The translations under genes were made by a program, and so were the position numbers. Of a stretch of 64,000 bases of DNA, positions 42,821 to 55,059 are shown piece by piece (the first letter of the stretch is position 1; every line of letters begins with the position of its first letter). This stretch comes from Diadema setosum. Lineage: Eukaryota > Echinodermata > Echinoidea > Diadematoida > Diadematidae. The notes below the pieces were generated by a model. It saw only the letters and a list, made by a program, of their open reading frames with translations, did no database searches and was not told the DNA's origin. The stretch covers positions 35,226,385 through 35,290,384 of the forward strand of contig CM067075.1 in assembly GCA_033980235.1 (NCBI GenBank). Direction: 5' to 3'.

Positions 42821-43105
42821 GAATGCAAGTACAGTGCTCATCCCTTAATCGGGAACCGCTCTAGTGGGAACCCCTCTTAAGTGCAACAAAACTTGATGTA
42901 GGTCTAAAAAATGTTTCACTTGTTATTTTCATCGCTCAATTGGAACCATGGACCGCTTTATAGGGACAAATCTGGCTGAAACACTTCCATTGTCCATGTG
43001 TATGTCTAGAAATAATAAGTAAATCCTGAGAAATAATTGCAGGGATTTCATTGACCTTACCAAAGGATTATTTTATCACCGAGTTCCCTATAGATCATAC
43101 CGACT

Positions 43106-43182
43106 GCAATCTATAGTAAACATTTGCAATCTATAGTAAACATTTGCAATCTATAGTAAACATTTGCAATCTATAGTAAACG
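43106..43182. repeat. Four copies of a 20-bp tandem repeat
   Basis: GCAATCTATAGTAAACATTT starts at 43106, 43126, 43146 and 43166, essentially identical. Function unknown. The rest of 43190-44470 shows no feature. Confidence 0.95.
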
Positions 43183-44478
43183 TCAATATCCATAGTTAAG
43201 AAAACACAGTTGTATACAAAATAAATTGATAAAGGGTGAAATATTACATCTTTTCTTGATTCATGATTAGACCTATACTTGTGATATGATTTTGAAATTG
43301 GCAGCGGAAATTAACATAAATTCTTTGTCGTTTGGATCAAGTCGGAGGAGATACAAAATAATGAAGGAACTGCTTTGTAGCGATATTTTACTGAAATAGG
43401 CCACCAGCTCGACGCAAAACTGATAAATTTCAACTTTCAACATGTGTTTGAACAGAAAGAAACACTTGTATACAATTAGGCATATGCAGACAAAACAATC
43501 AAAAGAGAATGGCCACCAAAAAATAGTCGAATGCTTATTTTGTCAAGACTATAAATACCTTCGGGTACAAAACATTTGAGAGATGAATAAGATTTATTAG
43601 CATTGATGTTGTGTACAAATTCTCGTACAATACGCTAAAAACAGACAAGTGTGTTGTCAAAAAAAAAGGACGTGCTGTAGAGTCTCAGTGCTATTGGGTC
43701 AATACGATGGGAACTTAAAAGAATGTAAGAATTGGGCAGCACCTGCAGGATTGCATACATGATAAACTTACTCGCCTTTTGATGTTCTTTGGGACACTGG
43801 GACAAGATGATTGATTTCCTAAGCCTCAACTTTGACTGTTCATTTTGAGAGTTCGATGTCTTCGAAATTTCCTTCCTCAAAACAGACACCCTTAGCTTAT
43901 TAAGCTATTATCATTGATGTAATCTTCTAGAAGCATAAAAAGTTATCGTAGAGAACCCATGAAATATTTATCAATTGCTGATCAACGTGTACCTTATAGT
44001 ACTTGAATGAAGATTAAAGAGAGTGCGAAAAATGTACATCTATTTTGATATCGTGTTCAAGATATTACAGCAATTCTTCTTTGACAAGGTGTTCTTTCAT
44101 TGCAAAAAAGGCAGAGTTCTTTTCCAAAGTGACCACTACGCCTTAGTATCTATTGTTTGCACTGGATCTTCTTCTCATCTATTTTCTATAACTGTTAACA
44201 TTTTTAAATGCCTTGGTAGCTGGTAGTCTTTAAAAATCAACTCGAAGACATAAAAGCAGTTTGCAAGATTTTCTAATCAGAGATAAAAACGCATTAAAAC
44301 ATACTTATTCCTGCCAATAAGCTGATGTAATGCCGAGTTCCCTCCTAATCTAATATACAGTTGGTAATTTACAAAGTGGAGTTAAGATTCTTATATAAAT
44401 TGGAATTCACTTGCGACTTGCCTGTGTAAAGTGTATGTGCATCAAAATATGGAAATGTATAATCATAATTAAAGTAGC

Positions 44479-44499
44479 GAGATAGATAGATAGATAGAT

Positions 44500-44552
<53 letters not shown>

Positions 44553-44588
44553 GTAGATAGATAAATGGATACATATAGATAGATAGAT

Positions 44589-44636
<48 letters not shown>

Positions 44637-44662
44637 GATAGATAGATAAGATAGATAGATAA
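44479..44662. repeat. (GATA)n microsatellite
   Basis: Long GATA run with few interruptions, about 95 bp inside the intron from the GPCR exon 1 donor. Confidence 0.95.
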
Positions 44663-44754
44663 ATGAGGGAATGAATAATACCAACCCATTTATGACATGA
44701 GAAAGATTGAAAGATATCGCTATTAATACGTTATGAGGTGATATTATCACTTAC

Positions 44755-44970
44755 GGCTGCATCACCGTCCAACAGAGGCCCAAGACTTCTGACAAATATG
44801 AGAATGCCTGCAAGGCAGTCAGATAAGGCCAAGTTAAAGGCAAAAACATTCTGTTTCTTGCGTAGCTGAGGACTGACAAGGATAACGCAAATTGTCAGGA
44901 AGTTGATAAGAGCCGCTGAAGCCGTGAAGATAAGCAGCAAATAATGGAGAATCATCCCGGGGATATCCAT
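44755..44970 (-). CDS. Second GPCR, exon 1 (TM1-TM2)
   Basis: ATG at 44970 opens MDIPGMILHYLLLIF; TM1 carries N23 (ALINFLTICVI), TM2 LALSD with D51, the sodium-site aspartate. It ends ...DGDAA at a perfect donor GTAAGT (44754-44749) in phase 0, and exon 2 at 33918 begins in phase 0 with the first extracellular loop and TM3. The joined protein is 322 aa with seven helices and a very short N-terminus with no signal peptide. The 10.8-kb intron is enlarged by a LINE, a SINE and foldbacks. The frame is open upstream of the ATG for 16 codons but without another ATG. Confidence 0.85.
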
Positions 44971-45912
44971 CGTTGTTGGACAGTTTAGTGACCACAGCTG
45001 TAGAAATGAGCTATCCAATCAATTTTCCTATGTCAAATACGAATATCTATTTCAGCGGAGGATTGCAAACACCCTATTTGAGAGGTCTTGAATGCACAGC
45101 CTCTCTATTCAAAGTGATTGTGAATTATTTGTTCCACACCTCCCTTTCTCAAAACCCATTGAGAAACTTCCAGGTAAGTAGCTAAATTCTGTTCAGGTTC
45201 GTCGGACAGGCGGTATGTTGCTTTTTATTCCCTTTGTAAATCTAGCATCGCATAGAGTTTATTTGTATTTGTTTTGTTATTCAGGGTCTGATGTAGAATA
45301 GTACCAGGATTCATGAAGGGCTCTGTAAATTGATATAATGCCAACAAACCATTTCCTGCGAACGTTTGATTCACTTACCTCTCAACTCCATCAATATATT
45401 CATTTAGATATCACAATATAATGTTATCATTATACCATATTTTCCACGGTAAACGATTCGTCCGTTGTTTATATCTTGGATTCAAACGTATGACCATAAT
45501 GATAACAAACATAGAACTTATGCTGAAACTAAACTTTGAAAGTAGGGTTAAGGTCTTCTTTTTTCCAATTTTGTTATGCAGCCTATCCACGTTGAGGGCA
45601 CATGATTGAGTAGTTATTCCACTTATAAACAACATCATTTTACGCATTTTACGCAGTCAAACTAGTTGTCCGTGTCATGAAAGTCCTATGACTTTTTGCT
45701 CCTAAGACACACTTATGACAATGTATGAGGCTAGGGACTTCATGAAGTGGATTTGAAAGTCTCACATAGCTATAAATGAGCGACTTTGGCCATTCTGAGA
45801 TTTTTGTAAAGACTGTTATGTGATGACTTCAGGTAACGAACCTCAGGAGTCGTAACATATTGATAGACTGATGATCATCCGAGTCACCCATACATTGAAT
45901 ACCGTCGACAAC

Positions 45913-46068
45913 ATAGCCTTTTGTCAAGGCCCTCTGGCTGTATAACAGCGCGAGGGTCCTTTTGAGATCTGATTCGCATCCTTATGTTAGTCCTTTGAAT
46001 TACCTCGCGCTCGCTTTGCTCGTCCGTTATAGCCATCATACAGCGAGAGGGCCTCGACAATAGGCTAT
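45913..46068. mobile_element. Small foldback, CTCTCGCTGTATGATGG family, copy 2
   Basis: ATAGCCTTTTGTCAAGGCCC and its inverse GGGCCTCGACAATAGGCTAT enclose GGCTGTATAACAG...CATACAGCGAGAGG. Inner CGCGAGG/CCTCGCG also pairs. Confidence 0.75.
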
Positions 46069-46079
46069 ATCGACAACAG

Positions 46080-47850
46080 CAATTCATTGGACACGAAGTA
46101 AAGGTAGATACGCGGCCCTACTCTATAGCAAGCAGATATCGTGTAGATCACGGGAACCTTTCTTTGCAGGAATTCACTAAAAAAACAAAAATGAAAGGAA
46201 ACTTCTTTTTTTTTCTTTTTTTTTTTTTTTTGGGGGGGGGGGGGGGGACATGGCTGCATGGCTCTATATCATGCCGAACGCTTTGTTCGTGCTATAGAAA
46301 TAGGGCAAATCACGTCACGCTATCTGCCTCTTGCGTTTCGCTCGATGTTGAAATGACGAATAATACTAGAGGGGTCAAGCGCATAAAAAGCTGTTTCCAC
46401 GTGGCTATGAAGGAATCGTGAAGGATGCAGATGCCGAAAAAAATGGCTTGATCCAAACTTCTATTTTAGGCTGCAAAAGATCGCCAAACCAGCGCGGGCG
46501 TTTAAAAGGATCACCAATATTAATATTGCTCTCTGGTGTCGTTTTAATATGGTTCGGCAGGAGTTCAAAAAATGTTGACATTAGTTATGTTAATTTCTTC
46601 GAAACGTTTCCAACATCAGAAGTCGTGATTTTCTTATGATTTTTTTTTCTCGAAAATGTTTTGAAAAGTTCGTCATTATTTGTATGCGCACAACCTAGGC
46701 CTGATTAATACGCATGCTACGTGCGCGATGTCCCAAAAATTTCGAAAATGTTTCGCATTATGCCTGCGAAAACATCAAGTTCATCCGATCGTTCTCAACC
46801 TAATGCGTACGTCTTGAGACACTCTGACAAACTTTTCGTGCATGCAAATCTGCACCACGTGACGTCTGACCTACATAAAGCTTATGATCAATTATTATCT
46901 GATTTCATATAATACTGACTTCATTTCATTGCATCTTAATACGTTTACCACAAATTACATTCGTATCGCACATGTACGAATCATAATCAATGATAGTACC
47001 AAAAATGAATCTACTTTCATGATAATGACAGTTAAAAAGAAATGCACATACATCATTATGCCATACACAAGATGGTATCTAAAGTATATGACTATTGTAT
47101 GTGTGGAACCCTACACAGAAAACACATTGTTAGGGTACGTCCTCAAAAAAAGTAGCCCCCCCCCCCCCACACACACACACGCTCTGAAGTCACCGTGGCT
47201 TTCAACCAAGTTCGCGCCAATTTCATGCGAAATAGAGATATGCTTTCGTATCAATGACTATGACTATTTTGTGTCAAGTTCGGGACAATGTACAAAAACC
47301 GGGTAAATGAAATAAAGTGCAAATGTCTTGCCCTGAAATTTGCACCGGTAACTATGCAACCATGACGCCGTGAAATGTGCGAACGTTCAGTTTTGACGGG
47401 AAATATTCAAATGCATCCTGCAAATGTGCATATTGTTTACTTCAGCAGTATATTATGACGAAGGCCTAAAGACGGTAGATCAACTGCGAGTTCTTTGATA
47501 CAAAATGTAAATTTTGATTACCCAGTAGTACTTCATTGCAGGTTGAACTTGCGCTGTGATGTAACATGAATAGTTGGTGAAGATTGAGTCGTTGAGGGCG
47601 TACTCATCAAGTCATCATCGGAGCTCATTGCAGCGGGAAGTGATCAGGCGACAGCTCTTAAAATACGCTTCTAATTTAATCCCACGGTGAGATGGAAGGC
47701 TGATATCACAAAATGCAAATAAATATAAAGAAAAGGAAACTTCGAAGTCTGAAAATAATTTCAGAAGCTTATCAACAACTCTTCCGCCGGATTTAAGACC
47801 GAAAAACAAAAATAGTGAGTTCATCGCCGCCGCATAAACAGAAATGTAGA
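46080..47850. other. No supported gene
   Basis: T/G homopolymers at 46203-46249 and a C/CA run at 47157-47179. Several short open frames lack domains, splice context or codon bias I can defend. Confidence 0.4.
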
Positions 47851-47903
47851 ACTTATCAGATAATTAAATGACTGAACTTCAACCAACCTTGAAATTGTAG
47901 AGG

Positions 47904-47941
47904 GCAAGCTTTCGTCCTCTCCTGAGGACTTTCTCAAGCCT
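47904..47941 (-). ncRNA. Hammerhead-like hairpin at Penelope 3' end
   Basis: Minus strand GGCTTGAGAAA, stem GTCCT/AGGAC, GAAA, GCTTGCC: the same plan as the motifs at 3.9, 4.7, 5.4 and 19.8 kb. Hammerhead motifs are established in Penelope-like elements; here the CUGANGA box is degenerate. Confidence 0.4.
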
Positions 47942-48276
47942 TATGCAGAGTTGTCTTGCTGCCGTTGCCTTTCTTTATTAATCACTGGACCATATATTGG
48001 TGAAAGGGTATAGCCCGAGTCTCTGTTGAGAGCTGGATTGACCCTTCTGATCCAAAGTGCTTCCTTTATTTTTCTTTTTAACCAGTTGCTTTCAAAGTCA
48101 ATGATACGTGCCTCATCCCATTCAATGTTGTGTCCTGTGTTGTAAGAGTGCTCAGCTATCGCCGAGTGTGATGGATTGTTTAGTCTCAGTGCCCTTTTGT
48201 GTTCCTTGAGTCTCTCGTTCAAGGTTCTGCTGGTTTCCCCGATGTAACAATCATGACAATCAGCACAAGAGCACAA
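47941..48276 (-). pseudogene. GIY-YIG endonuclease domain of a Penelope-like element (fragment)
   Basis: The frame reads CSCADCHDCYIGETSRTLNE, then RLKEHKRAL, IAEHSYNTGH, WDEARII, WLKRKIKEALWI and NRDSGYTLSPIYG. Seen: the tyrosine-Ile-Gly core, Arg and His-rich helix and the catalytic Glu region (KEALWI), with the cysteines and histidine that precede the domain in Penelope proteins. Normally this follows a reverse transcriptase in a single ORF; here the start is cut off (first codon TTG, no RT), so it is a dead fragment of 111 codons. Confidence 0.85.
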
Positions 48277-48568
48277 AGAAAGTGCCCTCTACAATTTTCA
48301 AGGTTGGTTGAAGCTCAGTCATTTAATTATTCATCATCCCCAGCCGATGAAAGTTTTTAGTAACTTATCAGATATGCACTCATTTTGACTGAAGAAAGTC
48401 ATATTTTGATGAACGAAAAACTCCTATGTTGCTATTAGGTATCTTGAAACTCCCCAGTGTCGTCAAAATATCAACTAACAATGCTGCTACTGCTTGTATG
48501 AAAAGGTTTGCGACAAGAAAGTGTAACATTTTATCCAGAATCCCTTGAAGGGACGCGAATATTTTTAT

Positions 48569-48597
48569 CCAGAGCCTTCTACAATAGAAGGCTCTGG
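48569..48597. repeat. Perfect 13-bp-arm hairpin
   Basis: CCAGAGCCTTCTA, loop CAA, TAGAAGGCTCTGG. Similar in size to the hairpin insertion at 18635 but unrelated in sequence; no flanking duplication evident. Confidence 0.7.
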
Positions 48598-48849
48598 CTG
48601 TATCAAATATATGCTGCCCTCTACGACAAAATACTTTTATTTTGCTGATTTGAGATCCCATGCATGTTTCAGGTTTCGTATTACTTTAATGATTAAAAAA
48701 GAAATCAAACATCATCGAACATTTACGATGATTCAGTATATTTTATGTTGCCTATCAAAGATAATCCCACTTATTCTACTCCAGTCCAAAGATTTGCAGT
48801 GGGGGCAGTCTTTCTCAGTTTCTCATTTTGATGTGTGCTGATTCATGAT

Positions 48850-50140
48850 ACCCTCAACATCACTTTTGCGGTGAAACATTCCATATATTTTAAAATAATT
48901 TTTCTTCTATTTTTCTTCAGATTACTTGGATACGCCCACAAAAAAAAAACACCCTTCCAAACCAAGATTCTGGTTGTGACCTCATCTGTCAATCATTGCT
49001 AAGGTAATTTTTTTCAATGATTAACAAAAGACATTGGAATGCACCCTCCCCGAGACCGAGCATAACTTACATGTTTCTTAGCCATGTCACAGAAATCACA
49101 GAAATCAATCATGACCACTAAAAATACTACATCAGTTTGACTACATATAAATATAGCATCCATAAAAGCATTCGTTCGAGCAATTACACATAAAAGATAC
49201 ATACATACATACATACATACAAACATCACGTTCTTAATCGTCCGTCACTCTTTTCTCCGTCGAACTATAACTTTATATTTGCTACAAATGTAAATTTACA
49301 AGCGCCTTTAATAGTATTCCTTCTTGTCTCAAGGGGCCATTACACAAAGAACGGTTCGCTCTGTTTTCTTTGGAAAGGAGAAACTCAAAACAAACATATT
49401 CGATCATGAAATCAGGCAAAAAAAAAAAAATGTACAAAAGAATCGTGGTTGCCGATCTTCAAAATAAGGATTTACTGCAAGATTTTTTTTTTTCAATGAC
49501 AATCCAATATATTTTATACTGCAATACGGTTAAATCATAAGCTCTCCTTTTATAAGTCAAGCCTAAATTGAATCATGTTTTGTGATCCAATGCTTTAATT
49601 GAAGTTCAAAGCAAAGAAAACGTCCTGTTTTGAAAACTGTAAATCGCATTAAGTATGAAGATTTCACGTAAAAATTGTCCTTTTGTCAAAGGCTAAACGT
49701 CTCTTTCTTCAGCGATAGACTGATTAGGTATTAAATTGGGGTCTGATTCTAAGAATGAAATAAGATCTAAAAATCTTTACTTATATACCTACCTGCTGTA
49801 AATTCTTACCCATGTCAGTCCGCATGCACTCAAAATTATTATGTATTTAAAAATAGTATAGAGATCATTTTGGTAATCATTTTCGCCGTCTAAACAAGTT
49901 TATCTACCTTTAGATGTCCACTTCCTCTTCGCGCGATTTGCAGAGCTCGAGTTAACGGCTAATTTGAAAAACAATTCAATTGTAAAGCACAAAGGTTGCA
50001 CAAACTTGCACACGCACTGTGCACGGTCACTATTATTCGCGGCCTGTGTTCTACCTGTTGTGTAGGTCATAAGGGCTAGAGTGTACATTTTCCGTCCTTT
50101 TTCTCTTGCTTCGATTAAGTTGGAGGCTGGATATTAATGA
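48850..50140. other. No supported gene
   Basis: A (CATA)n run at about 49198-49221; otherwise unstructured AT-rich sequence. Confidence 0.4.
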
Positions 50141-50189
50141 AATATGATATTAATCAGGGCCGTCGCAGCGTTTTCAAAAGTGTGGGGGC

Positions 50190-50221
50190 CTACTTCCGGG
50201 TTTCAGGAACTAACAAGCAAA

Positions 50222-50252
<31 letters not shown>

Positions 50253-50440
50253 CAAAACAAAAAACAAAAACACGTCGGCTCATCTCTTCTCCCCGTCCAC
50301 TTCCGGGTTTCTTCAGCTGACAAGCAAAAAAAAAAAAAATAAATAAATAAAATAAAAAAAATAGGTCCTCATCTCATTCTCCCCCCTTTCCGGGTGTTTC
50401 CACCTGACAAGCAAAAGAAAAAAAAGGCTTCAGAGACCAA
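50190..50440. repeat. Three copies of a ~100-bp TTCCGGGTTTC...ACAAGCAAAA tandem
   Basis: ACTTCCGGGTTTC...AACAAGCAAAA at about 50192, 50291 and 50389, each followed by an A-rich tract, the first as (CAAAA)n. Confidence 0.75.
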
Positions 50441-51079
50441 AACATAGTCTTACCGCCGCCATACTTCAAGATCTCTATCTATGTCTATTTTAGTGCCACT
50501 TACGTACATACATAATTCTGTACACATTAACTTTCTTATTTTTCTCAGTGGTTGGTTAGGCATCACTTAACGACGCTAGCCTGACGTAACGATCTATGGA
50601 AATCATATTCAAACAAAGAATGATCTCGCGTGTAAACCAGGTGAACAGAATAGTCCGTCAATATTGATACTTCGGCAGGCACCATTTTATGAGTATGAAA
50701 TTCATTTATATTTTTTTTTTCTTCAAAAACCAGGCTTACTCGATGGACTGACAAACTTCATTAATAAGATATCAAAATGTACATAAAATGATAATGATTC
50801 AGTATCTTCTTTATATTAATAGTTATTTTTTTCATGTTACTATATACTGCTTGTATGATTCACAAAAGACATTGTTATTCTAAGCACGTTCATTAAAAAG
50901 AGCTCACTTACTAAACTAGAGACGATTTGGACGAGTCCATTTTAGTCGTCTTGTCGGTCTTCCGTGAGGTTTGCAGCCACCGTATCGCGTTATAATGTGT
51001 CGATCAACGGCGTAAATCCATACTGAGGAGTGGGGGGGATGGTCACCATCACCACGATTACAAGCCCATAACCAGACCG

Positions 51080-51165
51080 GCGCAGCCTTTTTTTTTTGGG
51101 GGGGGGGGGGTGGGGGTGGGGGGAGAGAAGCTTTGTGCCCCCCTCCCCCCCCCCCCCACACACAC
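51080..51165. repeat. T/G/C homopolymer block
   Basis: TTTTTTTTT, a long G run, then C runs ending CACACACAC: the same style of homopolymer palindrome as at 1.44-1.54 kb and 55.2-55.3 kb. Confidence 0.7.
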
Positions 51166-51339
51166 TTTACAGGGATCGGATGCCCCACTCTTTTGCATGA
51201 AATATAAAGTGGGAGAAAAGTGGCAGCAACAAAATAAAGACTTTTTGTTCTTGTTGCTTTGTTTTTTTTGTTTTGCTTGTCAGACGACTTTCGGCGGAAA
51301 ATCAGACCTTAAAAGTATGAAAACATTTTTCTTTTGGAA

Positions 51340-51720
51340 ATATCTGTGAGAGGGAGCGGAACGACCGAACAGGGGAAGGGTGTGTATGGGGGGGGGGGGT
51401 ATCCCTCTCCCACATGAGGAAGATTTTGCATTTTCAGACCTGAAATTCAGCGACCTGGTGCTCACTTGTGGTGAAAATTTTTTTTCTTTTCTTAAAAAAA
51501 AACCAATAAGAAAATGAAAAAATTAAAGTATATTATTGAATGACAAAATCGTGGTATTTCAGCTCTTGCTGTGCGACATCACTGTGAAGGCCTACTAAAT
51601 AATGGGGCCTATCATCGGCGTAGACAGGATTTGATCTTAGGAGGAGCGGTTATGTGAGGGAACGAATCAAGCGAGGGGGAGGGTATGGTAGGGGGATTTC
51701 CCCCTCCTACGGTGAAATCT
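51340..51720. repeat. Diverged units of the left-edge GC-rich repeat
   Basis: GTGAGAGGGAGCGGAACGACCG + GGGAAGGGTGTG + G/C hairpin at about 51346, and GTGAGGGAACGAATCAAGCG + TCCCCCTCCTACGG at about 51654. These link the 1-1.0 kb array to the large array that follows. Confidence 0.7.
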
Positions 51721-54455
51721 CTTTGCGTTGAAAATATTGACATTTTCAGTCCAAAAACTGCCGTTTGTAGCTATACTTTTTCGCTTTGGAAATTAAGGGG
51801 GGCCGCATCAGGCGCAACTGCTGGCAATTACTGCCATACCCCATTAGGGTCGTTGAGTAATAAATCAAACTTCAAACTTCAAACTTCAAACTTCAAACTT
51901 CAAACTTCAAACTTCAAACTTCAAACTTCAAACTTGGCAGCAACATCAGAAGAATGGCATAGCGAGCGGGGCGAGCGAGCTTGAAAATTTTGACACTTTA
52001 CAGTCCAAAGACTGCCGTTTGTGGCTGTATTTTTTTCGCTTTGGAAATTATGGGGGCACACCGGGCGCAACTGCCGGCAATCGGGCAGCAACATCAGAAT
52101 GGCATAACGATTAAATGCGAGCGAGCTTGAAAATTTTGATATTTTACAGTCCCACATGTCCTTGGTGGCTGTACTAGTATTTTTTCGCTTTGGAAATTAA
52201 AGGGGGGGGGGCGCACCGGGCGAAAACTGCTGGCAATTACTGGCAGCAACATCAGGAGAATGGCATAATGATTAAATGCGAGCGAGCGAAGCAAATGAGC
52301 TTGAAAATTTTGACATTTTCCAGTCCAAAAACTGCCGTTTGTAGCTATATTTTTCGCTTTGGAAATTAAGGGGGCGCACCGGGCGAAAACTGCTGGCAAT
52401 TACTGGCAGCAACATCAGGAGAACGGAATAATAATTAAATGCGAGCGAGCGAAGCGAGCGAGCTTCAAAAATTTGACATTTTACAGTCCCCAAACTGCCG
52501 TTTGTAGCTATATTTTTCGCTTAAAACAATGCGAGCGAGCGAAGCGAATGAGCTTGAAAATTTTGACATTTTCCAGTCCAAAAACTGCCGTTTGTAGCTA
52601 TATTTTTCGCTTTGGAAATTAAGGGGGCGCACCGGGCGAAAACTGCTGGCAATTACTGGCAGCAACATCAGGAGAATGGAATAATAATTAAATGCGAGCG
52701 AGCGAAGCGAGCGAGCTTCAAAAATTTGACATTATACAGTCCCCAAACTGCCGTTTGTAGCTATATTTTTCGCTTAAATGCGAGAGAGCGAAGCGAATGA
52801 GCTTGAAAATTTTGACATTTTCCAGTCCAAAAACTGCCGTTTGTAGCTATATTTTTCGCTTTGGAAATTAAGGGGGCGCACCGGGCGAAAACTGCTGGCA
52901 ATTACTGGCAGCAACATCAGGAGAATGGCATAGCGATTAAATGCGAGCGAGCGGAGCGAGCGAGCATGAAAATTCTAACATTTTACAGTCTAAAAACTGC
53001 CGTTTGTAGCTATACTTTTTCGCTTTGGAAATTAAGGGGGGCCGCATCAGGCGCAACTGCCGGCAATTACTGGCAGCAACATCAGGAGAATGGCATAGCA
53101 GTTAAATGCGAGCGAGCGGGGCGAGCGAGCTTGAAAATTTTGACACTTTACAGTCCAAAGACTGCCGTTGTGGCTGGAAATTATGGGGGCACACCGAGTG
53201 CAACTGCCGGCAATTACTGGCAGCAACAGCAGGAGAATGGCATAGCGGTTAAATGCGAGCGAGCGGAGCGAGCGAGCTTTAAAATTTTAAAATTTTACAG
53301 TCCTAAAAACTGTCGTTTGTAGCTATATTTTTCGCTTTGGAAATTAAGGGGGGCGCACCGGGTGCACCTGCTGTCAATCACTGGCAGCAACATCAGGAGA
53401 ATGGCATAGCGGTTAAATGCGAGCGAGCGGAGCGAGCGAGCTTCAAAAATTTGACATTTTACAGTCCAAAAACTGCCGTTTGTAGCTATATTTTTCGCTT
53501 CGGAAATTAACTGGGCGCACCGGGCGAAAACTGCTGGCAATTACTGGCAGCAACATCAGGAGAATGGCATAGCGATTAAATGCGAGCGAGCGGAGCGAGC
53601 GAGCATGAAAATTTTAACATTTTACAGTCTAAAAACTGCCGTTTGTAGCTATACTTGTTCGCTTTGGATATTAAGGGGGCTGCATCAGGCGCAACTGCAG
53701 GCAATTACTGGCAGCAACATCAGGAGAATGGCATAGCAGTTAAATGCGAGCGAGCGGGGCGAGCGAGCTTGAAAATTTTGACACTTTACAGTCCAAAGAC
53801 TGCCGTTGTGGCTGGAAATTATGGGGGCACACCGAGTGCAACTGCCGGCAATTACTGGCAGCAACACCAGGAGAATGGCATAGCGGTTAAATGCGAGCGA
53901 GCGGAGCGAATGAGCTTGAAAATTTTGACATTTTCCAGTCCTAAAAACTGTCGTTTGTAGCTATATTTTCGCTTTGGAAATTAAGGTGGGCGCACCGGGT
54001 GCACCTGCTGTCAATCACTGGCAGCAACATCAGGAGAATGGCATAGCGGTTAAATGCGAGCGAGCGGAGCGAGCGAGCTTTAAAATTTTAAAATTTTACA
54101 CTCCAAAAACTGTGGCTGTATTTTTTCGCTTTGGAAATTAAGGGGGCACACCGGGCGCAACTGCCGGCAATTACTGGCAGCAACATCAGGAGAATGGCAT
54201 ACTGATTAAATGCTAGCAAGCGAAGCGAGTGAGCTTGAAAATTTTGACATTTTCCCGTCCTAAAAACTGTCGTTTGTAGCTATATTTTCGCTTTGGAAAT
54301 TAAGGGGGGCGCACCGGGTGCACCTGCTGTCAATCACTGGCAGCAACATCAGGAGAATGGCATAGCGGTTAAATGCGAGCGAGCGGAGCGAGCGAGATTT
54401 AAAATTTTAAAATTTTACACTCCAAAAACTGCCGTTTGTAGCTATATTTTTCGCT
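51720..54455. repeat. ~17-copy tandem array, ~160-bp unit, GCGAGCGAAGCGAGCG motif
   Basis: The (A)TGCGAGCGAGCG block recurs at about 51959, 52118, 52276, 52440, 52530, 52693, 52779, 52941, 53107, 53257, 53418, 53581, 53745, 53898, 54056, 54213 and 54376. A full unit reads: GAGCGAGC block, TTGAAAATTTTGACATTTT, CAGTCCAAAAACTGCCGTTTG, TAGCTATATTTTTCGCTTTG, GAAATTAAGGGGGCGCACC, CTGGCAATTACTGGCAGC, AACATCAGGAGAATGGCATA. Two units near 52.53 and 52.78 kb are only ~87 bp. Four-unit blocks at 52941-53580 and 53581-54212 match as a 640-bp higher-order repeat. Open frames across the array are periodic artefacts. Confidence 0.95.
51868..51937. repeat. Heptanucleotide (AAACTTC)n
   Basis: About nine to ten perfect copies embedded in the first unit of the large array. 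Confidence 0.95.
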
Positions 54456-55059
54456 TTTGTTTGTCCCACTTTTATTTGAGAACCATCCCCCCCCCCATCG
54501 ACGCCTCTATACATATTAGGTTGCTTTTGTTAAGTGAAAGATCTGCTGCACACTCTTTGATAAATTAGGGAATATACGTCTATGTCAAAAGTGTACAAAG
54601 TTTATCCCTTATCCTGTATAGCGGACCTTTTGCATGTTCATGATTGCAATACAACGATCTGGTGCATAGTTCTGACGATATTTGGACAATTTTCCATTAA
54701 GAAAGTTCGAGATTTGTCCTCATCTCGGGAATTGCTTGGGGGATAAATGATTTGTCTGTCTAAACACTTCCTTTGGGGCCCATAGATTCGACGTCCCTGA
54801 TCTTCCCTTGGTATGCCCGTAGATGTATCCTGACTGAGTCATCAGTCACTGTCGTTTCTCAGGAATGATTCAGGAAATGGAGGGGATTCAATTATGGCGA
54901 TAAAGTTATTGTTATTGTTTGTTTGTATGTTTTCGTACATATTTTTGCAGATGGTCCCCAGTTACTCGCGTCATAGCATGTTTATACATGTAGACCTATA
55001 TTATTTGACGTTGTCAACGCCTGAGCCATACCTTATTACAGTGTATGTCGATGTTACTT

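Larger units (their letters stand above)
47862..48361 (-). mobile_element. 5'-truncated Penelope-like element with 12-bp target duplication
   Basis: AACTTATCAGAT at 47850-47861 and 48362-48373 flanks the insert exactly. Minus strand: a 5' block with AATTAAATGACTGAGCTTCA, the GIY-YIG coding part, a hammerhead-like hairpin at 47941-47904, and an inverted copy of the 5' block at the 3' end (TGAAGTTCAGTCATTTAATT). Reverse transcriptase is missing. Inverted terminal fragments of this sort are usual for Penelope insertions. Confidence 0.85.

Noticed and set aside
48380..48661. 93-codon minus-strand open frame near the Penelope fragment
   Set aside because: Contains the 29-bp hairpin, no domain recognised, and is in a different frame from the bridged empty-site frame.
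51720..54455. CRISPR-like repeat/spacer array
   Set aside because: Units are contiguous 160-bp repeats with no unique spacers, in a eukaryotic genome.
52359..54568. Repeated open frames with CERAERASFKILTF-like peptides
   Set aside because: They repeat with the 160-bp unit, occur on both strands, and lack splice sites or codon bias; artefacts of the tandem array.
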